46,003 nt of DNA from JACQFZ01 sp036381895. GTDB taxonomy: Bacteria > Pseudomonadota > Gammaproteobacteria > Acidiferrobacterales > Sulfurifustaceae. Within the stretch, counting starts at the first letter, position 1. Each line of letters begins with the position of its first letter. Below the pieces are notes generated by a model, which saw only the letters and a list, made by a program, of their open reading frames with translations, did not search any database and had not been told where the DNA came from. This document shows, in pieces, positions 33,823-41,430 of this stretch. The stretch lies in assembly GCA_036381895.1 (NCBI GenBank), contig DASVBY010000041.1:1-46003 (forward strand). The letters run 5' to 3'. A program made the position numbers and the translations under genes.

Positions 33823-34947
33823 ATGAAAAAATTCGTTCTTGCCGCGGCGCTCGCCGCCGCCTTCGGTGCCAGGGCGGACGTCACGGTCGGCGTGGTCGTG
33901 AGCGCCACCGGCCCGGGCGCCGCCATCGGCGTGCCGACGCGGAGCGGGTTCGACGTCCTGCCCGAGACGCTCGGCGGTCAGAAGGCGCGTTTCATCCTGC
34001 TCGACGACGCCACCGACCCGACGGCGGCGGTGCGCAACGCGCGCAAGCTGATCACCGAGGAGAAAGTCGACGTTTTGATGGGGTCGACGGTGGCGCCTTC
34101 CTCGACCGCGATAGCGGAAGTGGCCGCGGAGCTCAAAGTTCCGCAGATCACGCTCTCGCCGGTGGCGGCGGCGGCCATGAAGAACCCCTGGGTGTACACC
34201 GTGCCGCAGCCGACCAAGACCATGATGGCGGCGGTGATGAAGCACATGAAGGCGAACGGCGTGAAGCGCGTCGGTTACCTCGGCTTCAACGACGGCTGGG
34301 GCGACCTCGTCTACAACGCGATCGTCGAGCTCGCCAAGGAATCGGGCATGGAGGTAGTCACGAACGAACGCTACGCGCGCAACGACACGAGCGTCACCGC
34401 ACAGGTGCTCCGTGTCATCGCGGCGCGGCCCGACGCGGTGGTGCTCGGCGGCTCGGCCGTGCCGGCGGTGCTCCCGCACGTGACGCTGCGCGAACGCGGC
34501 TACAAGGGGCCGATCTATCACAACCACGGCGTCATCAACCCGGACTTCATCCGCGTCGGTGGCAAGGGCGTCGAAGGCGCCTACGCGCCGACCGGCCCGG
34601 TCGTCGTCGCCGAACAGCTGCCCGGGAACAATCCGATCCGCAAGCCGGCGCTCGAGTTCATCAAGCTGTACGAGGCCAAGTTCGGCGCGCAGAGCCGCAA
34701 CGCCTTCGCCGCGTATACGTGGGACGCTTACACCATTCTCGACCGCGCGGTGGCGCGCGCGCTGAAGGATGCCAAGCCGGGCACGCAGGCGTTCCGCGAA
34801 GCGCTGCGCACCGCGCTCGAGCAGACGAAAGACGTGGTCGGCGCGCACGCGGTCTACAACATGTCGCCGACCGACCATTCGGGTGTGGACGAGCGCTCGG
34901 CCGTGCTCGTGCGCGTCGAGAACGGCGGGTGGAAGTTCGTGCAGTAG
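33823..34947 (+). CDS. Branched-chain amino-acid-type ABC transporter binding protein (orphan)
   Basis: The 374-aa secreted protein has a short signal peptide (MKKFVLAAALAAAFGARA) and the Peripla_BP_6 pattern: VTVGVVVSATGPGAAIGVPTRSG, LLDDATDPTAAVRNARKLI, MGSTVAPSSTAIAEVAAELKVPQITLSP, YTWDAYTILDRAVARAL. Such proteins deliver amino acids, amides or aromatic acids to Liv-type transporters. No permease or ATPase for it is nearby, so it is an orphan. Substrate unknown. The ATG at 33823 has GGAG 11 bp upstream (GTGGAGAGTAA). Confidence 0.9.
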   Translation: MKKFVLAAALAAAFGARADVTVGVVVSATGPGAAIGVPTRSGFDVLPETLGGQKARFILLDDATDPTAAVRNARKLITEEKVDVLMGSTVAPSSTAIAEVAAELKVPQITLSPVAAAAMKNPWVYTVPQPTKTMMAAVMKHMKANGVKRVGYLGFNDGWGDLVYNAIVELAKESGMEVVTNERYARNDTSVTAQVLRVIAARPDAVVLGGSAVPAVLPHVTLRERGYKGPIYHNHGVINPDFIRVGGKGVEGAYAPTGPVVVAEQLPGNNPIRKPALEFIKLYEAKFGAQSRNAFAAYTWDAYTILDRAVARALKDAKPGTQAFREALRTALEQTKDVVGAHAVYNMSPTDHSGVDERSAVLVRVENGGWKFVQ

Positions 34948-34964
34948 CGCCGGCTCGCCGGCGC
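34947..34964 (+). terminator. GC-rich hairpin at the end of the binding-protein gene
   Basis: A perfect palindrome GCGCCGGC TC GCCGGCGC at 34947-34964 begins on the last base of the stop codon. No T-run follows. It is likely part of the transcript end of the orphan binding-protein gene. Confidence 0.5.
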
Positions 34965-34996
34965 GCTCCCGCGGGCGGCGCGGGGGCGCGTCCGTT

Positions 34997-35029
34997 CCCG
35001 CCGCCGCGCCGCCCGGGCGCGGCGGCGGG
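34997..35029 (+). terminator. Very stable 14-bp hairpin
   Basis: The arms 34997-35010 (CCCGCCGCCGCGCC) and 35016-35029 are perfectly complementary over 14 bp around the loop GCCCG. It lies 36 bp before the GTG of the next gene. It may be a terminator or an mRNA structure that limits translation of that gene. Confidence 0.5.
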
Positions 35030-35064
35030 CGTGAGCCTCGGGCACGAGCAGACGAGAGCCGACG

Positions 35065-35475
35065 GTGGAACGAATCGATCTCAAGGCGCTGCTCTTCGGC
35101 ATCGTTGCTGATGTCGGCGTCACTTTCGTCGCGAGCGTGCTCCTGTTTGCGCTGTTCGCGCACGGCCTCGTCTATCCGGACATGCCGCCCGAAGAGGCCG
35201 ACGCGGCCATGCAGGCGCTGTTGTCGCGGGGGGATTTCCTGCTGACGAGTCTCGTGATCGGGCTCGCCTGCTCGGCGCTCGGCGGGTACGTGGCCGCGCG
35301 CACGGCCGGCAGGGATCTCTACCTGCACGCCGGGCTCGTCGGCCTTGCGAGCCTGCTGCTCGGGCTCCTCGCGGGGACCCGCGGTCCGATCTGGTTCAAC
35401 GTCGCCGGCTTCCTGCTGGTACTGCCGGCCGCACTGTACGGCGGCTATCTGGCCGATCGCCGCATCAACGGCTGA
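35065..35475 (+). CDS. Small four-helix membrane protein of unknown function
   Basis: The 136-aa protein starts at GTG 35065 and has four hydrophobic helices: near residues 10-32 (FGIVADVGVTFVASVLLFALFA), 56-76, 85-105 and 110-130. A polar loop YPDMPPEEADAAMQ lies after the first. I do not recognise the family. It ends one base from the convergent sco1-like stop. The reading frame is well supported by its membrane pattern, but conservation could not be tested. Confidence 0.6.
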   Translation: MERIDLKALLFGIVADVGVTFVASVLLFALFAHGLVYPDMPPEEADAAMQALLSRGDFLLTSLVIGLACSALGGYVAARTAGRDLYLHAGLVGLASLLLGLLAGTRGPIWFNVAGFLLVLPAALYGGYLADRRING

Positions 35476-35476
35476 G

Positions 35477-36100
35477 CTACGAGGCGGCCCGTGCGGTCGC
35501 GCGGCGGAACCCTTCGATCATGACGTCCGGGCGGTGCGGCGAAGGGAAGATCGCGTGCACCTTGGCGTCCGGGCCGAACAGCACCACGAGCGAGGTGTGA
35601 TCGACGGGATAGTGCTCGCCGTCGGTTCCTTGCGGAAAGGAGAAGCCGACCCCGACGGCGCGCGCGAAGCGCTCGAGCTCGGCGAGCTCGCCGGTGACGC
35701 CCACGAACTTGGGGTTGAAGTGCACCACGTACTCGGCGAGGCGCGCCGGCGTGTCGCGCTTCGGGTCGACGGAGACGAAGAAGTAGCGCACCTCGCGGTC
35801 AAGCCCCGCGCCCTCGAGCGATTGCTGCACGTGGCTCAAATCGACGAGCGCGGTGGGGCAAACGTCCGGACAGTAGGTGAACCCGAAGTAAACGAACGAC
35901 CAGCGGCCCGTCAGCGTCTGGGGATCGAAGCGCGACCCGTCGTGCTGCACCAGGGCGAACGCCGGCACCGGCCGCGGTTCCGGGTAGATGAAGCCCGCGT
36001 CAGCCGGCGCATCCGTGCGGAACGACCAGATGCCCGCGGCGATGCCGCCGGCGGCGGCGACGAGCGCGAACACGAGAAGAGCGAAAGTCTGTCGATTCAC
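35477..36100 (-). CDS. SCO1/SenC family copper chaperone
   Basis: The 207-aa membrane-anchored thioredoxin-fold protein has an N-terminal anchor (TFALLVFALVAAAGGIAAGIW). The copper-binding FGFTYCPDVCPTAL carries the CxxxC pair, and the distal His is in YPVDHTSLVVLFGPD. Family blocks RYFFVSVDPKRDTPARLAEYV and GRWSFVYFG are clear. SCO proteins help build the CuA site of cytochrome c oxidase and can serve redox roles. GTG 36100 gives the normal anchor; an in-frame ATG at 36169 would overlap the upstream gene. It forms a unit with the PCu(A)C gene. Confidence 0.93.
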   Translation of the reverse strand: MNRQTFALLVFALVAAAGGIAAGIWSFRTDAPADAGFIYPEPRPVPAFALVQHDGSRFDPQTLTGRWSFVYFGFTYCPDVCPTALVDLSHVQQSLEGAGLDREVRYFFVSVDPKRDTPARLAEYVVHFNPKFVGVTGELAELERFARAVGVGFSFPQGTDGEHYPVDHTSLVVLFGPDAKVHAIFPSPHRPDVMIEGFRRATARAAS

Positions 36101-36125
36101 GGCAACACCCGAAGGCTCGCTTCCG

Positions 36126-36611
36126 CTAGTGGCCGTGATGATGGCCGCCGGCTCCGTGACCGGCTCCATGGCTGGCGGCTCCGTGACCGGCGGTCACCGA
36201 ACGCACCTCGACCTGTACGTCGATCGCGCCGGCCCGCTCGAAGGTGAGCGTGAGCGGAACCGTATCGCCTTCGCGCAGCGGCCGCTTCAGTCCGATCAAC
36301 ATCACGTGCCGCCCGCCCGGCTCGAAGCGCACGGTTTCTGCGGGAGCGAGCGGCAGGTCTTCGAACGGGCGCATGCGCATCATGCCGTCGCTCATCGTCG
36401 TCACGTGCATTTCAGCGCGTTCCGCGATCGGAGAGGAGACACCGAGCAACCGGTCGCCGGCGTCGCCGCCGGTCAGTACGAAATAGACGGCGCCCGTCGC
36501 GGCGCCGGGCGGGGTCGCCCGCGCCCAGGCATCCGCGACGCGCAGGCCGCCGCTCGCGGCGGCTGATGCGGTCAGGAACAGGCAGGCGACGGCAAGGAAA
36601 AAGCGTTGCAT
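36126..36611 (-). CDS. PCu(A)C periplasmic copper chaperone
   Basis: The 161-aa secreted protein has a signal peptide (MQRFFLAVACLFLTASAAAS), DAWARATPPGAATGAVYFVL, and the copper-binding signature from AEMHVTTMSDGMMRMRP to RFEPGGRHVMLIGL (HM...M...HxM pattern). The C-terminal tail is His/Gly-rich (HGAGHGAGGHHHGH), an extra metal site. It delivers Cu(I) with SCO proteins for CuA assembly in terminal oxidases. It lies 25 bp upstream of the sco gene on the same strand. Confidence 0.93.
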   Translation of the reverse strand: MQRFFLAVACLFLTASAAASGGLRVADAWARATPPGAATGAVYFVLTGGDAGDRLLGVSSPIAERAEMHVTTMSDGMMRMRPFEDLPLAPAETVRFEPGGRHVMLIGLKRPLREGDTVPLTLTFERAGAIDVQVEVRSVTAGHGAASHGAGHGAGGHHHGH

Positions 36612-36760
36612 GGCGGAACAGCTCCTCGGTATAGCCGACGGACCGGCACGGGCCGGCCGGGAATGAGACTCGCGGCACGCAAGTCCGTTCCCGACGCGCG
36701 AGGATAGCGCGCGCGGCCGCCGCTTGCACGCGTGCGCGCGCGCCTCGATACTGCGCGCCC

Positions 36761-37876
36761 ATGAAATTCGAGCTGCTCGGCGCCGACGGCGCGGCGCGCC
36801 GCGGACGCCTCGTACTCGCGCGCGGCGCCGTCGATACGCCGGCATTCATGCCGGTCGGGACCTACGGCACCGTCAAGGCGATGACGCCGGAGGAGCTGCG
36901 CGACGTCGGTGCGCAGATCATTCTCGGCAACACCTTCCACCTGATGCTGCGGCCCGGCACCGAAGTCATTCGCGCGCACGGCGGGCTGCACCGCCTCATG
37001 CACTGGGACGGTCCCATCCTCACCGATTCCGGCGGTTTTCAGGTGTGGAGCTTGGGGGCGCTGCGCAAGGTCACGGAAGAGGGCGTATGGTTCCAGTCGC
37101 CGGTCGACGGCTCGCGCGTGTTCCTGGGCCCCGAGGAATCGATCGCGGTGCAGCGCGAGCTCGGCGCGGATATTCTCATGGTGTTCGACGAATGCACCGC
37201 CCACCCGGCCACCGAGGAGCAGGCGCGCGCATCGATGGAACTGAGTCTGCGATGGGCCGAGCGTTGCCGCCGCGCCCACGCCGGCGGGCCGGGCGCGCTC
37301 TTCGGGATCGTGCAGGGGGGCATGTACCTGCACCTGCGCGACGCTTCGCTCGCGGGTCTCGTGCGCATCGGCTTCGACGGCTATGCGATCGGCGGCCTTT
37401 CGGTCGGCGAGCCGAAGGAGGAGATGCTGCGCATCATCGACCACGTCGCCCCGCGGATGCCGGCCGACCAGCCGCGCTACCTGATGGGTGTCGGGACGCC
37501 CGAGGACCTCGTCGAGGCGGTGCGCCGCGGCATCGACATGTTCGACTGCGTGCTGCCGACGCGCAACGCGCGCAACGGCTGGCTCTACACCAGTACGGGC
37601 GATCTCAAGATCCGCAACAGCCGCTACGCCCGGGACACCGCGCCGATCGACCCGGCGTGCGGCTGCTACACCTGCCGCCATTACTCCCGCGCCTACCTGC
37701 GCCATTTGCAGCAGGCGAACGAAATCCTCGGCGCGCGCCTCGCGACCGTGCACAACCTCTACTATTACCAGGCGCTGATGCGCGGGCTGCGCGCGGCGAT
37801 CGAGGAGAAAAGGCTGGATGATTTCACCGAGAAGTTTTATCGTATGCGCCGCCGGGACGCCGCGGCGGACGCCTGA
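36761..37876 (+). CDS. tgt: tRNA-guanine transglycosylase
   Basis: The 371-aa enzyme exchanges guanine 34 for preQ1 in queuosine tRNAs. Blocks seen are TPAFMPVGTYGTVKAMTPEEL, ILTDSGGFQVWSLGAL with the active-site Asp, VQGGMYLHLR, GGLSVGEPKEEM, GIDMFDCVLPTRNARNG with the nucleophile Asp, and the zinc site DPACGCYTCRHYSRAYLRHL. ATG 36761 is divergent from the copper chaperone genes. yajC, secD and secF follow. Confidence 0.97.
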   Translation: MKFELLGADGAARRGRLVLARGAVDTPAFMPVGTYGTVKAMTPEELRDVGAQIILGNTFHLMLRPGTEVIRAHGGLHRLMHWDGPILTDSGGFQVWSLGALRKVTEEGVWFQSPVDGSRVFLGPEESIAVQRELGADILMVFDECTAHPATEEQARASMELSLRWAERCRRAHAGGPGALFGIVQGGMYLHLRDASLAGLVRIGFDGYAIGGLSVGEPKEEMLRIIDHVAPRMPADQPRYLMGVGTPEDLVEAVRRGIDMFDCVLPTRNARNGWLYTSTGDLKIRNSRYARDTAPIDPACGCYTCRHYSRAYLRHLQQANEILGARLATVHNLYYYQALMRGLRAAIEEKRLDDFTEKFYRMRRRDAAADA

Positions 37877-37984
37877 CGAGTAGAAGCAATTAAAGGGTGC
37901 GCCGGCGGTGCCTCGCGGCTCGCTCAGCCCCGCTGTCGTGAAATTCTGGCCCACGTTGATCACACTAGTTAAGGGAACGCTCGA

Positions 37985-38323
37985 ATGAACTGGTTCATTG
38001 CTGAAGCCTGGGCGCAGGCGCCCCAAGGCGGCGCGCAGGGCAGTCCGTACGTCACGCTGATCATGCTGGTCGGCATGTTCGTGGTGTTCTGGTTCCTTCT
38101 GATCCGTCCGCAGCAGAAGCGCGCGAAGGAGCACAAGGCGATGATCGACGCGCTCGCGAAGGGCGACGAAGTCGTGACTGCGGGCGGCGTGCTCGGGCGC
38201 GTGACGCATCTCACCGCCAACTACGTTACGGTCGAGATCGCCGACAAGGTGGAAATCAAGGTGCAGCGGCCGGCGATTCAGGCCGTGCTGCCGAAGGGCA
38301 CGCTCAAGGCGGCAAGCGAGTAG
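37985..38323 (+). CDS. yajC: Preprotein translocase subunit YajC
   Basis: The 112-aa single-span protein (YVTLIMLVGMFVVFWFLLIRPQQKRAKEHKAM) is typical of YajC, with the conserved RPQQKR after the helix and the GGVLGRVTHLTANYVTVEIADKVEIKV domain. It associates with SecDF. ATG 37985 follows AAGGGAACG. Confidence 0.95.
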   Translation: MNWFIAEAWAQAPQGGAQGSPYVTLIMLVGMFVVFWFLLIRPQQKRAKEHKAMIDALAKGDEVVTAGGVLGRVTHLTANYVTVEIADKVEIKVQRPAIQAVLPKGTLKAASE

Positions 38324-38344
38324 GGCGCCCGCCGTCCCCTCCCG

Positions 38345-40246
38345 ATGAACCGGTACCCCGCCTGGAAGTACCTGCTGGTCCTGGCCGTCGTCGTCCTCGG
38401 CCTGGTCTATTCGCTCCCGAATCTCTACGGCGAAGATCCCGCCATTCAGATATCGGGTGCGCGCTCGAACGTCGTCGACAGCGCCGTCGTCGCGCGCGTC
38501 GAGGAGATCCTGGAGCGCGCCGGCATCGAGCACACCGGCACCCTCGTCGACGAGACCGGGCTCAAGGTGCGCTTCGCCAGCGCCGAGGTGCAGCTGCGCG
38601 CACGCGACATCGTGCAGCGCGAGCTCGGCGAGGGGTACACGGTCGCGCTCAACCTCCTGCCCGCGACCCCGGCGTTCCTGCGCGCCCTGAGCGCCGAGCC
38701 GATGCACCTGGGGCTCGACCTGCAGGGCGGCGTGCACTTTCTGATGCAGGTCGATTCCGCCGCGGTGGTGCGCAAGGCGACCGAGACCGCCGCCGACGAC
38801 GCGCGCCGGCTGCTGCGCGAGAAGCGCATCCGCTACGTCACGGTCGCGCGCCAGGAGAGCGGTACCGTCGATGTGGTGTTCCGGGATGCCGCGCAACGGG
38901 AACAGGCGCGCGAGCTGCTCGCGCGCGAGCTCCCGGACTTCCGGTTCGAGGAGGTGGCGCGCGGGGACGAGCTGCTCCTGCGCGGGCGTCTGACGGAAGC
39001 TGCACTCGCCGAGAAGAAGCGCTTCGCCGTCGAGCAGAACATGACGGCGCTGCGCAACCGCGTCGACGAGCTCGGCGTCGCCGAGCCGGTGATCCAGCAG
39101 CAGGGCGAGGACCGCATCGTGGTGCAGCTCCCGGGCGTGCAGGACACGGCGCGCGCCAAGGAGATCCTCGGCCGTACCGCGACGCTCGAGATCATGCTGG
39201 TGGACGAGGAGAACGCGCACCTTGCCGGCACCGGGCAGGTGCCGATCGGGAGCAAGCTCTACCGCTACCGCGACGGCCGGCCGATCCTGCTCAAGAACCG
39301 CGTGATCTATTCGGGCGACAACATCGTGGACGCCGCGCCCGGGTTCGACGGACGGACCGGCCAGCCGATCGTCTCGATCACGCTCGACAGCCGGGGCGCG
39401 GCGATCAACCAGCGCGTCACCGGCGAGAACGTCGGCAAGCGCATGGCGGTGGTGTACATCGAGATCCGCTCCGAGCCCAAGCTCGATGCGCACGGACGCC
39501 CGGTGGTCGACGAGCAGGGCCGCCAGATGCGCACGAGCCGCCGGGTGGAGGAGGTGATCACGGCGCCGGTCATCCGCAGCCAGCTCGGCAAGCGCTTCCA
39601 GATCGAGGGTATCGGGAGCGTGCGCGAGGCGAATGAACTGGCGCTGCTGCTGCGCGCCGGCGCGCTCGCCGCGCCGGTCGAGATCATCGAGGAGCGCACC
39701 GTCGGGCCGAGCCTCGGCGCCGACAACATTCAGCGCGGATTGCGCTCGATCTACGCCGGATTCATCACGATCGCGGCATTTATCGCCGTCTACTACGCGC
39801 TCGTCGGCGTTTTCTCGGTCGTCGCGCTCGCGGTGAACGTGGTCCTGCTCGTCGCGGCGCTCTCGATCATCCAGGCGACATTGACGCTGCCCGGCATGGC
39901 GGCGATCGCGCTCACGATCGGCATGGCGATCGACGCCAACGTGCTCATCAACGAACGCATACGCGAAGAGCTGCGCAACGGCAATACGCCGCAGGCGAGC
40001 ATCTACGCCGGCTACCAGCGCGCCTTCGACACGATCCTCGACTCGAACGTGACCACCCTGATTGCGGGGATCGCGCTGCTCGTGTTCGGTACCGGTCCGG
40101 TGCGCGGATTCGCGGTGGTACTGTGCCTCGGCATTCTCACCTCCATGTTCAGCGCGGTGATGGTGTCGCGCGCCATGGTCAATCTGCACTACGGCCGCCG
40201 CCGCAAGCTCGAACGCATTTCCATCGGCAATACCGCCTGGCGCTAG
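38345..40246 (+). CDS. secD: Protein translocase subunit SecD
   Basis: The 633-aa protein uses the proton motive force to pull secreted proteins through SecYEG. It has the first helix (YLLVLAVVVLGLVYSLPNLYG), the large periplasmic P1 domain with LGLDLQGGVHFLMQVD, NRVDELGVAEPVIQQQGEDRIVVQLPG, and the C-terminal membrane half with GPSLGADNIQRGLRSIYAGF, the transport Asp region TIGMAIDANVLINERIREEL and LIAGIALLVFGTGPVRGFAV. Size fits the proteobacterial form. It is 21 bp after yajC. Confidence 0.97.
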   Translation: MNRYPAWKYLLVLAVVVLGLVYSLPNLYGEDPAIQISGARSNVVDSAVVARVEEILERAGIEHTGTLVDETGLKVRFASAEVQLRARDIVQRELGEGYTVALNLLPATPAFLRALSAEPMHLGLDLQGGVHFLMQVDSAAVVRKATETAADDARRLLREKRIRYVTVARQESGTVDVVFRDAAQREQARELLARELPDFRFEEVARGDELLLRGRLTEAALAEKKRFAVEQNMTALRNRVDELGVAEPVIQQQGEDRIVVQLPGVQDTARAKEILGRTATLEIMLVDEENAHLAGTGQVPIGSKLYRYRDGRPILLKNRVIYSGDNIVDAAPGFDGRTGQPIVSITLDSRGAAINQRVTGENVGKRMAVVYIEIRSEPKLDAHGRPVVDEQGRQMRTSRRVEEVITAPVIRSQLGKRFQIEGIGSVREANELALLLRAGALAAPVEIIEERTVGPSLGADNIQRGLRSIYAGFITIAAFIAVYYALVGVFSVVALAVNVVLLVAALSIIQATLTLPGMAAIALTIGMAIDANVLINERIREELRNGNTPQASIYAGYQRAFDTILDSNVTTLIAGIALLVFGTGPVRGFAVVLCLGILTSMFSAVMVSRAMVNLHYGRRRKLERISIGNTAWR

Positions 40247-40250
40247 CGCT

Positions 40251-41180
40251 ATGGAATTCTTCAAGATCCGCAAAGACATCCCGTTCATGCGCTATGCGCT
40301 GGTGTTCAACGTGATCTCTATCGTCACGTTCCTCGTCGCGGTGCTGTCGCTCGGGATCAAGGGACTGAACCTCGGCGTGGACTTCACCGGCGGCACGGTG
40401 ATGGAGGTGAGCTATGCCGAGCCTGCGGATCTCGCCAAGGTGCGTGCCGCGCTGGCGCAAAGCGGTTTCGAGGACGCGGCGGTGCAGAACTTCGGCACCT
40501 CGCGCGACGTGCTGATCCGGCTGCCGCTGCAGCAGGAGCGCAGCAGCGCCGCGCTGTCCGAGGCGGTGATGCAGGCGCTGCGTCAGGCGGATCCGAGCGT
40601 GCAGCTGCGCCGCGTCGAGTTCGTGGGCCCGCAAGTCGGGCGCGAGCTGTTCGAGAACGGCGCGCTTGCGCTCCTGTTCGTCTGCATCGGCATCGTCGTG
40701 TACCTGGCGTTCCGGTTCGAGTGGAAGTTCGGCGTCGCCGCCATCATTGCCAACCTGCACGACGTCGTGATCATTCTCGGCTTCTTCGCCTTCTTCCAGT
40801 GGGAGTTCTCGCTCCCGGTGCTGGCCGCGGTGCTCGCGATCCTCGGCTATTCGGTGAACGAATCAGTCGTCATCTTCGACCGCGTGCGCGAGAACTTCCG
40901 CAAGATGCGCAAGGCCCCGGTCACGGACATCCTCAACAACGCCATCACGCGCACCATGTCGCGCACGATCATCACCCACGGATCGACGCAGGTGGCGGTC
41001 CTCGCGATGCTCATCTTCGGCGGCGAAGCGCTGTTCTACTTCGCGCTCGCGCTCACGATCGGCATTCTGTGCGGCATCTATTCGTCGATCTTCGTCGCGG
41101 CCGCGATCGTCATGTGGCTCGGCGTCTCCCGTGAGGACCTGGTGCCGGCCAAGAAGGAAGCGGTAGAGAGCGCCCCGTAG
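40251..41180 (+). CDS. secF: Protein translocase subunit SecF
   Basis: The 309-aa partner of SecD has six helices. Marks are LNLGVDFTGGTVMEV, FVGPQVGRELFENGALALLFVC, AAVLAILGYSVNESVVIFDRVRENFRKM, and NNAITRTMSRTIITHGSTQVAVLAMLIFGGEAL. It begins 4 bp after secD. A hairpin with a T-run follows its end, so the operon likely stops here. Confidence 0.97.
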   Translation: MEFFKIRKDIPFMRYALVFNVISIVTFLVAVLSLGIKGLNLGVDFTGGTVMEVSYAEPADLAKVRAALAQSGFEDAAVQNFGTSRDVLIRLPLQQERSSAALSEAVMQALRQADPSVQLRRVEFVGPQVGRELFENGALALLFVCIGIVVYLAFRFEWKFGVAAIIANLHDVVIILGFFAFFQWEFSLPVLAAVLAILGYSVNESVVIFDRVRENFRKMRKAPVTDILNNAITRTMSRTIITHGSTQVAVLAMLIFGGEALFYFALALTIGILCGIYSSIFVAAAIVMWLGVSREDLVPAKKEAVESAP

Positions 41181-41285
41181 CCCGGGGGACCGGCCCGGCG
41201 CCGCCGGATCAACGGGCGGCGGGCGGGGGCGGTACTGCGGACGGCGTGCCGGCGCCCGGAGAGGTCAAGAAAAGGGCGCAAAAGC

Positions 41286-41304
41286 GCGGCGGCGCGCCGT
41301 TTTT
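41286..41304 (+). terminator. Probable intrinsic terminator after secF
   Basis: CGGCG and CGCCG pair around GCG (41287-41299), with a further G-T pair, followed by TTTTT (41300-41304). It lies 106 bp past secF, in a gap before the next gene. Confidence 0.6.
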
Positions 41305-41362
41305 CGTCGTCCGGCGCCCCGCGCCGGTAATCCTCCCAAAGCGGTCAGTTATCGGTGCCGCC

Positions 41363-41391
41363 TTGCCGCCCGGCGATCGGCGGCATAGATA
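41363..41391 (+). promoter_or_regulatory. Promoter candidate with an inverted repeat in the spacer
   Basis: TTGCCG (41363-41368), a 17-bp spacer and TAGATA (41386-41391) make a moderate sigma70 match. The inverted repeat TGCCGCC / GGCGGCA (41364-41370 and 41379-41385) spans the spacer and could be an operator. The GTG at 41431 follows, with GGGGAGGT at 41417-41424 as ribosome site. Confidence 0.4.
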
Positions 41392-41430
41392 AAAAGGTAT
41401 CCCAAACTAATAAGTAGGGGAGGTCACGCC

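Noticed and set aside
36572..40288. Long minus-strand open frame opposite tgt, yajC and secD
   Set aside because: Antisense to three clear housekeeping genes, with a composition typical of shadow frames and no recognisable domain.
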